Part shown: one piece after another, positions 37,641 to 44,879 of the stretch | Position numbering within the stretch: the first letter of the stretch is position 1 | How the letters are laid out: every line of letters starts with the position of its first letter | Source: Pseudomonas sp. PICF141 | Lineage (GTDB): Bacteria; Pseudomonadota; Gammaproteobacteria; Pseudomonadales; Pseudomonadaceae | Reading direction: 5' to 3' | DNA length: 64,000 nt | Assembly: GCF_002286815.1 (NCBI RefSeq) | Contig: NZ_MUNM01000025.1 | Coordinates: 1-64,000, forward strand | Program-made: the position numbers and the translations under genes | The notes under the pieces: model-generated | What the model was told of the DNA's origin: nothing | The model's database searches: none | What the model saw: only the letters and a program-made list of their open reading frames with translations

Positions 37641-37847
37641 ATGAGGATAATTCGCCTGAAAGAGGTCATGAAAATGACGGGCCTGGGTCGGTCCACTGTG
37701 TACAAGTACATTGCCGAAGGCACATTTCCTAAGCCAGTGTCGCTGGGGGACAGATGTGTAGGTTGGCTGGAAAGCGAGGTGCTTGGCTGGATCGTCAGTA
37801 AGGTTGAGGAGCGAGATTTGCTGGGAGGTATTCAGCTGAGTGAATGA
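37641..37847 (+). CDS. AlpA-family phage/mobile-element regulator
   Basis: The 68-residue AlpA/MerR-like helix-turn-helix protein has the signature VMKMTGLGRSTVYKYIAEGTFPKPVSLG and GWLESEVLGW. In P4-like satellites and ICEs these proteins switch on excision or replication genes. GAGGAG lies eight bases before the ATG. It shares an upstream motif with the Gp2-like gene, so they probably form one regulon. Confidence 0.9.
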   Translation: MRIIRLKEVMKMTGLGRSTVYKYIAEGTFPKPVSLGDRCVGWLESEVLGWIVSKVEERDLLGGIQLSE

Positions 37848-38152
37848 GCTTTTGAGGAGCCGTACCGGGTGCCCGTCTACTTAGTTAGATGCCAAGCAAG
37901 GTAGCTGGGAAACCTGCATTCGCCATATTTCTTTTCCGGTGCGGGTTTGATCACGCAAGCACGCTCTAGCCCGCGTCTGGCGTTGCTGGGCAGCTCAATA
38001 GCCTTTCTGTGTGGGTATTATGTTTTAGATAAGCATTATCTATCAAATGGAGGGCGGCCAAACATTGGATAACACAGCTACTGAATAGTCAGGCCTAGGG
38101 GTACCAACTCCTAGGCCAGGGAACGATGGTGCACCCAAGTGCATAAGTTAAG

Positions 38153-38165
38153 AAAATACTCAGCT
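38153..38165 (+). promoter_or_regulatory. 13-base motif shared upstream of alpA and gp2 (second copy)
   Basis: Exact copy of AAAATACTCAGCT, 50 bases before the gp2 ATG. The 355-base gap 37848-38202 also holds an inverted repeat GGCCTAGG (38092-38099) and CCTAGGCC (38110-38117). Confidence 0.5.
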
Positions 38166-38202
38166 TGTTGTTGATATGTAAATCAACAGCGGAGTAGTAA
38201 CC

Positions 38203-38862
38203 ATGCAGCGTCATCCATCCAACAGAAACCTGAGCATTCATTGCGGTGAGACCTTTGAGGGTCTCCCGGTCATGGTCAGCAAAGGTCCTTTCATATACGA
38301 ACATCTGGCAAAGCTGAAATTGACTATGGAGCGTGCTCTCGGTCAGTACCCACGAGTATTCGCATTTCGGTGTGATCTACGATTCCCTACTCACGTTCAG
38401 TTGAGTGAACAGGCCTACTCGAATGCTGCGATTGGCGATTTCATGGAGTCGTTCAAATTCCAGATTGAGAGTAACCGTAATATGGCAGTCCAACTGAACA
38501 AGCATGCACATACCAGCGAAGTACGCTACGTATGGGCTAGAGAGCAGGGGCAGGGCAGTCGAGTGCACCATTACCACTTGCTCATCCTGCTGAATCAGGA
38601 TGCGTTCTATACAGTCGGAAGGCTTGGCTCTGCAAACTCCAACATGTTTCACCGACTGGAAGAGGCTTGGGCCAATGCGCTGAGGTTGTCGGTGGCTGAA
38701 GTGCAGGGTCTGGTCGAAGTGCCTGACAATGCTACGTACCGCATACAGCGTAATGACCCCGTTGGGCAGGCGGCGTTATTCGAGAGGGCAAGCTATCTCT
38801 GCAAAGCGGCAACCAAGCCATTTGGTAATGGCTATCACGTGTTTGACAGTAGCCGTAACTGA
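38203..38862 (+). CDS. Inovirus Gp2-like (YagK/YfjJ-type) replication protein
   Basis: The 219-residue protein has the family segments RVFAFRCDLRFP, the metal-site HHYHLLILLNQDAF (a HUH-like histidine cluster) and ASYLCKAATKP. Inovirus Gp2-like proteins are linked to replication of small phages and satellites. GAGTAG precedes the ATG. It follows the AlpA gene after a 355-base gap and is followed by a perfect hairpin at 38881-38921. It is intact. Confidence 0.85.
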   Translation: MQRHPSNRNLSIHCGETFEGLPVMVSKGPFIYEHLAKLKLTMERALGQYPRVFAFRCDLRFPTHVQLSEQAYSNAAIGDFMESFKFQIESNRNMAVQLNKHAHTSEVRYVWAREQGQGSRVHHYHLLILLNQDAFYTVGRLGSANSNMFHRLEEAWANALRLSVAEVQGLVEVPDNATYRIQRNDPVGQAALFERASYLCKAATKPFGNGYHVFDSSRN

Positions 38863-38880
38863 AAAAACAAACCCCAAACA

Positions 38881-38921
38881 GACTACAGCCGAACCCATGA
38901 TGATAGGGTTCGGCTGTAGTC
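38881..38921. terminator. Perfect 16-bp hairpin after gp2
   Basis: GACTACAGCCGAACCC (38881-38896), a 9-base loop and the exact complement (38906-38921). It lies 18 bases after the gp2 stop. There is no following T-run, so besides termination it could be a replication-initiator nick site for the Gp2-like protein. Confidence 0.6.
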
Positions 38922-38935
38922 GACTGGCGTTAGGT

Positions 38936-39466
38936 TTACTGTTGGCGACAGGCCTTTGCAGCAGCCATCACGTCATGCAACACGCTTTCAGGTGTACTTC
39001 ATTGTTCAGCCGCCAGCGCCTGGCTTTGCTACTGCGTTTTGCGCTCGTCTAGCCGCTCGGACTTCACTGACTGCTCGGATGCAAACAGATCCGGCGCGTA
39101 CTCATCTCGTCAACAAAGATCTAGGAGTAACACTTGGGCTTTGGCGTAGCTGAAGCCCTCCTGATACTCCTGCTTCGGGCCAGTTTGTACAACGCGGATG
39201 ATCACGCGAGGGGAGTTCAAAGAGTATGCCGTTGGCGCTCTTGGCCTCGTCGGGGCTGAAAATCCCCTGCGAAGGCTCACGCGAACCTGCTGGTCAAAAG
39301 GTGTCTTGCTGCGGCTGGGCCAGTTTCTATGCGGCTCGGTCGCGTAGGCCGTGATTGCATCCCAGATGGGAGCAAGTTCTCGTACTGATCTCCCAGGCAT
39401 TCTGAGGCTTGTAGTGCTGACAGCTACGAGGAGATACATCGCTGCTACAGTTGGATGTGTCTGCAA
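38936..39466 (-). pseudogene. Multiply interrupted mobile-element gene
   Basis: One minus-strand frame is coherent over 177 codons but has three internal stops before a final TAA. The parts read up to QVLLLDLC, TGA, RDEYAPDLFASEQSVKSERL and so on to KTQ, TAG, QSQALAAEQ, TGA, STPESVLHDVMAAAKACRQQ, TAA. The continued protein-like composition after each stop argues for nonsense decay and not for chance. I do not recognise the family. No other gene is seen in 38922-39491. Confidence 0.45.
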
Positions 39467-39491
39467 TAGGGTGCTTAGGTAAGGAGAATAT

Positions 39492-39611
39492 ATGCACGTT
39501 CTGACCCGGGAGCAGGGAACATTCGAGTTGGTCTTGCTAAATGCGGAATATGCACAGGAACGTTTGTATGAGGTTCTGTTACCGGTTCATCGAATAGTGA
39601 CGGGAGCCTGA
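39492..39611 (+). CDS. 39-residue ORF at the head of the defence operon
   Basis: The frame MHVLTREQGTFELVLLNAEY and 19 further residues ends two bases before the next gene's ATG region (stop TGA 39609-39611, next start 39613). AAGGAG lies five bases before its ATG, the best ribosome-binding site in this stretch. The peptide is acidic and amphipathic without a signal peptide. It may be a small structural component or an upstream ORF that couples translation of the SNF2 gene. No family is recognised. Confidence 0.5.
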   Translation: MHVLTREQGTFELVLLNAEYAQERLYEVLLPVHRIVTGA

Positions 39612-39612
39612 T

Positions 39613-42600
39613 ATGCCATGGAGTCCAGGACAACTCGTCCGCCATATAGACGACCCGGCGAAAACCGGCACGGTCACCGATCAGACCCGGTTGCGCGCCT
39701 CCGGCTCCCAGTGCCGGGTAAACTGGAGTGGCCGCCTGGACTGGCATTATGAGGAGGAGCTCGTCGCGGCTGAGTCGGGTGACAACGACGTCTACGAGCT
39801 GATCCAGGAAGGGCGCTACGGGCGAGTGGACGACCTGCGAAGGCTGCTCACGCATGTCCACCTCGCGGGACGGCTGGCGAACGTCGTCTACGCCATGGGG
39901 TTAACCCAGACTGACTTCTATCCGCACCAGTACAAGCCGCTGCTGACCCTGCTGGATTCACCGGTAAACGGCCTGTTGATTGCTGACGAGGTGGGACTTG
40001 GCAAGACGATCGAAGCCGGCTTGATCTGGACCGAGTTTCGTGCCCGTTACGACATGCGCCGGTTGCTCGTGGTTTGTCCCGCGATGCTGAGGGAGAAGTG
40101 GCGGCTTGAGCTGTCGTCGCGGTTCGGTCTCGAAGCGCGCGTCGTCGACGCGGCCGAGCTCCTGCAGGAGCTCGAGTCCAGCGAGCGCCGAGAACGGGCA
40201 TGGATCATTAGCTACCAGGGCATCCGTGTTCCTGGAGGTTGGGATCCCGCCGAGAGCGACGCGTCCCGGCGATCAGTCCGGGCCAGGCTCGCCGATCTTC
40301 TCTATCGCCATGCCGACCGGGAGCCCCTGCTTGATATGGTGACCTTCGACGAGGCGCACTACATGCGCAACGAAGGGACAGGTGCGTGGCGAACCGGTAG
40401 TCTGCTGCGCGACGTCAGCACGCATCAGGTGATGCTGTCGGCGACGCCGATCAACCTCGGCTCGGACGACCTGTTCAACGTGCTGCGTTTACTCGACCCA
40501 GACCACTTCGAATTCCCGGACGATTTCAGGAACGTCGTCTCGGCCAACAGGCCGGTAATCGCGGCCAGCGACATCGTGCGCAACCCATCGAGCGACGCTC
40601 TGGACATCGTGGAGGCGATTCACAAGATCAAGTCGTCGCGTTACTTCGAGAGATCCGAGCGCGTCGACCGCCTGATCGAAGAGGCCGAGGCGGTCGACGA
40701 ATGGACGAACGAAAGACGTGTCGAATTCGCGGCCAAGATTGAGAGGCTCAACCTGATCGCACACATCGTCACCCGAACGCGAAAGCGTGAGGTGGATATG
40801 AAGAGGGTCTTGCGCGACGTCACCGTGTTCGAGGCGGAGATGTCGCCCATTGAAGCCGAGCTTTATCAGGCGATCACGGAAGGTACGCGGGAATACGCGC
40901 TGATAAACGGCATCGAACACGGTTTCCTCCTCAGTACGCCCCAGCGGATGGTCGCCTCCAGCCCTGCCGCACTGCTACGCACTTGGCGCGAGGATATGGT
41001 GGACGCGGACGCAATGGCCGTCGCGTCGGACGAGGCGGACGAGGACGAAGACCGGGTACGGGACGCGTCGTCGGGGCTCAAGCGGTATCTGGCCGGTCGA
41101 GTACTCCGCGAGTTCGATGCGGGCGAACTCACTTGGCAGGATTCGAAATTCGCGGAGTTGAAGGATGCTTTGAGAAGGTTCCTGGCCGAGGATCGTGAGG
41201 ACAAGGCGATTGTGTTCACGACCTTCCGGGGCACGGCCCGCTATCTCGTCAATCGACTTTCCGTCGAGAACGTCGAGGCAGGTTTGCTGATGGGGGGAGA
41301 GGAGTTCGACAAGGAGGCCGTGGTCAACGCGTTCCGGGAACATCGCACCTGCCGTGTGCTCGTCTGCACCGACGTGGCGGCAGAGGGTGTCGATCTGCAG
41401 TTCTGCAGGCTCGTGGTCAACTACGACCTGCCGTGGAACCCGATGCGCATCGAGCAGCGTATCGGCCGTATCGACCGTATCGGGCAACAGTCGAACCGTA
41501 TCCTGGTCTGGAACTTCGTACACAAGGAGACCATCGACGCCCTGATCCTCACCCGTTTGGCCAAACGAATCGGGGTCTTTGAGAGCGCGCTAGGTGAAAC
41601 GGAAGAGATCCTTGGCAAGGTCCGACGTCTCGAGGATGTTCTGCTGTCCAAGCACCTGACGGCCGATGAAGAAACGCGCCTGATTGAGGAAGTGGCACTC
41701 GCGATTGAGAACTCCAAACGCAAACAAGAGGAGCTGGAGCGTGAGGCGATCCAACTGGTCGCCCACGGCCAGCAGTTGCTGGCACAGATTGAGGCGGCGC
41801 GTGGTGAGGGAAAAACAGTCACCCGGCACGACTTGATTCGATACGTGGACGGTTACCTCAGGACTGTTCCTGGCTGCCGGGTCGTTGCTGCACGTGGCGA
41901 GCCAGACACCTTTGACATAGGTCTGAGCCCGAGTTTGGCGGCGGAGTTGGATGAGTTCGTCAGAAAGGAGAATCTGGTCGGAAAGACCGGACTGGGCTCG
42001 GGGCAGACAAGGCGTTGCCGCTTTACCGACAGAATCACCGAGAAGCCGAAACCCGGTGAAGAGATCGTCCATCGCTTCCATCCGATCGTCCGTTTCCTGT
42101 CACACAAGGCCGAAAACTGCGAGGCTCGCTTTCCGCTCTATGCGTCCAGAGTCACCGCCAATTGCCTCACGGCGGGCCGCTACGCCGTGATGACCCGATT
42201 TGCAAGTTTTTCGGGCGTGAAGGAGGAAGAACATCTCCTCGTCGCCGCCATACCGCTAGATCGGGACACCCCCTTGGATGTTCGTGTAGCGGAAGCTCTA
42301 CTCGATACGGTCAGGAAATCGGGCGTCGACTGGCCGACGGTTGCGCTTGATGTCTCTTCGGAGTCCGGTGTGGCCGCCGTAGAGCGATGCGAGGAAATTC
42401 TCAGAGATCGCTACAGGGCACTCAATGGCGAGAAGCGGCGCGAAAACAGTGATCGTGCCGACGTGCTATCGCAGCTATTGGAGGACCACGTCCGCAAGAA
42501 GCGTGACGGATTCGAGAAGCGCATCGCGGGTCACGAGACATTCGCTTCGCTGTATGGGAACAGTCCGGATGGCAAACGACGCAAAGGTCTGGCGAACGCG

Positions 42601-42744
42601 GAGCGCAAGAAAATGGAGGATTTCCTGGCGAGGATGGAGACGCGCCGGGCAACGCTGATCAGGAAGAGCCAGACCTTTTCGGCGGAAACGCGCGAGATCT
42701 GCGTCTTACTCGTGGACGTAATGCGGGAGGGGGAAAGGCCATGA
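39613..42744 (+). CDS. SNF2/RapA-like helicase, additional to DrmD
   Basis: The 1043-residue SF2 protein has Walker A DEVGLGKT (125-132), DEAH (246-249), LSATP (275-279) and the C-terminal arginine-finger motif RIGRIDRIGQ (616-625). The GLGKTIEAGL and VVCPAMLREKW context is of the RapA/HepA type. The C-terminal 400 residues have coiled segments and no known nuclease motif. It overlaps the actin-like gene by 4 bases (ATGA), so the two are made together. It is distinct from drmD (44880-48005), which has its own full set of motifs. DNA translocation on incoming DNA is the likely activity; the exact role is unknown. DpdE-like proteins are an alternative relative. Confidence 0.85.
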   Translation: MPWSPGQLVRHIDDPAKTGTVTDQTRLRASGSQCRVNWSGRLDWHYEEELVAAESGDNDVYELIQEGRYGRVDDLRRLLTHVHLAGRLANVVYAMGLTQTDFYPHQYKPLLTLLDSPVNGLLIADEVGLGKTIEAGLIWTEFRARYDMRRLLVVCPAMLREKWRLELSSRFGLEARVVDAAELLQELESSERRERAWIISYQGIRVPGGWDPAESDASRRSVRARLADLLYRHADREPLLDMVTFDEAHYMRNEGTGAWRTGSLLRDVSTHQVMLSATPINLGSDDLFNVLRLLDPDHFEFPDDFRNVVSANRPVIAASDIVRNPSSDALDIVEAIHKIKSSRYFERSERVDRLIEEAEAVDEWTNERRVEFAAKIERLNLIAHIVTRTRKREVDMKRVLRDVTVFEAEMSPIEAELYQAITEGTREYALINGIEHGFLLSTPQRMVASSPAALLRTWREDMVDADAMAVASDEADEDEDRVRDASSGLKRYLAGRVLREFDAGELTWQDSKFAELKDALRRFLAEDREDKAIVFTTFRGTARYLVNRLSVENVEAGLLMGGEEFDKEAVVNAFREHRTCRVLVCTDVAAEGVDLQFCRLVVNYDLPWNPMRIEQRIGRIDRIGQQSNRILVWNFVHKETIDALILTRLAKRIGVFESALGETEEILGKVRRLEDVLLSKHLTADEETRLIEEVALAIENSKRKQEELEREAIQLVAHGQQLLAQIEAARGEGKTVTRHDLIRYVDGYLRTVPGCRVVAARGEPDTFDIGLSPSLAAELDEFVRKENLVGKTGLGSGQTRRCRFTDRITEKPKPGEEIVHRFHPIVRFLSHKAENCEARFPLYASRVTANCLTAGRYAVMTRFASFSGVKEEEHLLVAAIPLDRDTPLDVRVAEALLDTVRKSGVDWPTVALDVSSESGVAAVERCEEILRDRYRALNGEKRRENSDRADVLSQLLEDHVRKKRDGFEKRIAGHETFASLYGNSPDGKRRKGLANAERKKMEDFLARMETRRATLIRKSQTFSAETREICVLLVDVMREGERP

Positions 42745-44486
42745 AGAGTTGGAAGGAACAGCTACGGGACGTGAAACGAACGTTGCAGGGGGAGCATTCG
42801 AACGAGACGCGGGAAGAAAAGCCGACGATAGTCGACTTCATTCCCCCTACTTCTTGGTTAGAGGCCTCCGACAACAGCGGGGACGACACTCTACCTTCTG
42901 GCTCCAAATCATCGGTTACCCATGGGCATCGAGATTCCTGCAAGCCGAGTCGGCCCACTGCCGCAGGGACAGCTTCCGCTCCCGCCGGTTCGTGGTCCAA
43001 GGGAGGAGGCGGTGCGAATAACCAAAAGGAAGATGCAGCGAAGAATTTGCCGGGTAATTCCCAGATATCAGATGACGCGCGATCAAGCACGCAGAACCAT
43101 ACGGCGCCGACGCCAGTCTTTCGGCCACATATCGATGGGGGACGCTCTTTGGCCATGCCCGGCTGGGCTGACGCCAGTAGCTCGTTGCAGCATCCCGAGC
43201 ACCAAGGTGGGAGAACAGCGCCCATGGTGGTCAGAATCGGGGTGGATTTCGGAACCGCCTTCACGAAAGTAGCGATTCGGGCGGGCGTCGACCTGGTCCC
43301 AGTCGACTGGTCCGCGGTCACCGGTGACGAGTCGACAACCGGGCGATATGTGATACCCGGCTTCGTCCACCGTGCACCGGATGGTGAGTACTTCTGGCGG
43401 CGACTCGCGGAGACCGATATCCAGGGCAACCTCAAACTCCCGCTCATCGAGATGGCAGGTTCCGATGAGTGCCCGATGTCCGCCCTGGCTTATCTCGCAT
43501 TGGTCATTCGCTACGCCAGAGCGTTTCTTTATCAGCACCCCGAGGTCGGGCGGAAACTGGCGGCCCGTTCGCTTCGTTGGGAGTTGAACGTCGGATGCCC
43601 CACCGAGCCACACGAGCGACCGGAGGTCGTGGACCTTTTCCGGCGCATCGCTCGGACTGCTTGGCAACTGGCGGGAGTAAGCCATCTTCAGGAGTCTAAC
43701 ATCACTGCCGCGTGGAGGAGTGGCGAAGCGGACGTCGGCCTCGAGACGGAGCCGGGCGTCGTGCCGGAGTTCGTGGCGCAGATCGCCGGTTACCTCGGTT
43801 CGCCCCAGGTGAGCGAAGGATTGCACGTGCTGATCGATATTGGTGCGGCTACTCTCGATGTGGCGACGTTTAACGTCGTTTTGCCAAATGATCTCGACTC
43901 CTCGCCGCGAATTCCAATCTTCTTCTCCGCCGTCCGTCCACTCGGAACCCACTACCTGTACCACAACCGTCATTCCAGGCTCGACCTTGATTTTGCATGG
44001 GACGATGCGGCGCCTGTCGAGCCTGCCGATGGCTTCGCGAAACGACACGACAAGCGTCGGGATGATGTCGATACTGTCGACTCGGAGTTCGCGAATCGAG
44101 TCGCGAGATGCATCGCCGGGGTGACCGATGGCACCCGTACCAACTCACGGGGAGATCCGCGAAGCTCTGCTTGGAGTGAAGGGCTGCCGATATTCGTCAC
44201 CGGCGGCGGATCCAGTTGTGAACTCTATCGCCGGGCAATCGAAACCGGAGAGCTCAATCTGAAGCGAAGGATGTACTTACCGAGCAGCTTCCGGTTCATC
44301 GAACTGGATCCACTCGGCGCGAAGTTCCCGCACTTCGGTATCGAAATCGGAGGCCGGCTCAGCGTCGCGATCGGTTTGACGGAGGATGCGGAAAGCATCG
44401 CCCGTGTCGTTCCACATCGCGATATCGGGCCGATTATGCGGTCTGTGACGGAGCGTATCGACCATACGGAGCTCTATGACGACTGA
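42741..44486 (+). CDS. Actin/Hsp70-fold ATPase coupled to the SNF2 helicase
   Basis: The 581-residue protein has a low-complexity, Ser/Gly-rich N-terminal tail (about residues 40-160) and then an actin-like ATPase domain. Phosphate-1 is IGVDFGTAFTKVAI (166-179), phosphate-2 is LIDIGAATLDVATF (364-377) and the adenosine motif is FVTGGGSSCELY (485-496). It lacks the substrate-binding half of DnaK. The start overlaps the helicase stop. Its function is unknown: it may assemble or clamp the helicase in an ATP-dependent way. The tail has an unusual composition for the neighbourhood. Confidence 0.8.
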   Translation: MKSWKEQLRDVKRTLQGEHSNETREEKPTIVDFIPPTSWLEASDNSGDDTLPSGSKSSVTHGHRDSCKPSRPTAAGTASAPAGSWSKGGGGANNQKEDAAKNLPGNSQISDDARSSTQNHTAPTPVFRPHIDGGRSLAMPGWADASSSLQHPEHQGGRTAPMVVRIGVDFGTAFTKVAIRAGVDLVPVDWSAVTGDESTTGRYVIPGFVHRAPDGEYFWRRLAETDIQGNLKLPLIEMAGSDECPMSALAYLALVIRYARAFLYQHPEVGRKLAARSLRWELNVGCPTEPHERPEVVDLFRRIARTAWQLAGVSHLQESNITAAWRSGEADVGLETEPGVVPEFVAQIAGYLGSPQVSEGLHVLIDIGAATLDVATFNVVLPNDLDSSPRIPIFFSAVRPLGTHYLYHNRHSRLDLDFAWDDAAPVEPADGFAKRHDKRRDDVDTVDSEFANRVARCIAGVTDGTRTNSRGDPRSSAWSEGLPIFVTGGGSSCELYRRAIETGELNLKRRMYLPSSFRFIELDPLGAKFPHFGIEIGGRLSVAIGLTEDAESIARVVPHRDIGPIMRSVTERIDHTELYDD

Positions 44487-44824
44487 TGAATCGGTGTGAA
44501 GCCTTTTTGAATCGCCGAGCTCTAGCAGGGCATGCGCATCAGCCTGATCTGCAAAGGGCGCGGCGATGTAGCCAAAACGCCGATGTCCGACAAGTGCGCG
44601 CCCGCAAACTGACCATGCTGGCAAAAAGCATTGAGTATGGCTTTACCCATGTTCAGGCAGTGGATAAGGTGACGGACATCGCATCATGGCAGGCCGTGGT
44701 ACCCCAGGGTTGGCCAATCTACAGCGTTATCTGCGAGCACGAACGCTGCCGTTTCAGCCCTCGAACTCCACATTTGTACCCAAGTGAATTAGTGCTTTGC
44801 GCCCATAAAACGCGCCGGGCATAG
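44486..44824 (+). CDS. Doubtful 112-residue ORF between the two modules
   Basis: This frame starts at an ATG that overlaps the end of the actin-like gene (ATGATGA) and ends before drmD. The second half (LTMLAKSIEYGFTHVQAVDKVTDIASW) looks protein-like and is cysteine-containing near the end (CEHERCRF), but no family is recognised and the first part is of poor quality. It may be a small gene or a scar at the module junction. The stretch 44487-44879 has nothing else. Confidence 0.35.
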   Translation: MNRCEAFLNRRALAGHAHQPDLQRARRCSQNADVRQVRARKLTMLAKSIEYGFTHVQAVDKVTDIASWQAVVPQGWPIYSVICEHERCRFSPRTPHLYPSELVLCAHKTRRA

Positions 44825-44879
44825 GCTTTTGCTCATCCGTATCCATCAGTTAGATGATTACGGTGCTAAGGAGTTAAGA

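Noticed and set aside
39475..39861. 128-codon minus-strand frame over the start of the SNF2 gene
   Set aside because: Shadow of the SNF2 gene start and the 39-codon ORF. It is contradicted by the better RBS and motifs on the plus strand.
44829..44879. Upstream TTG start for drmD
   Set aside because: TTG lacks an RBS while the ATG at 44880 has AAGGAG at six bases.
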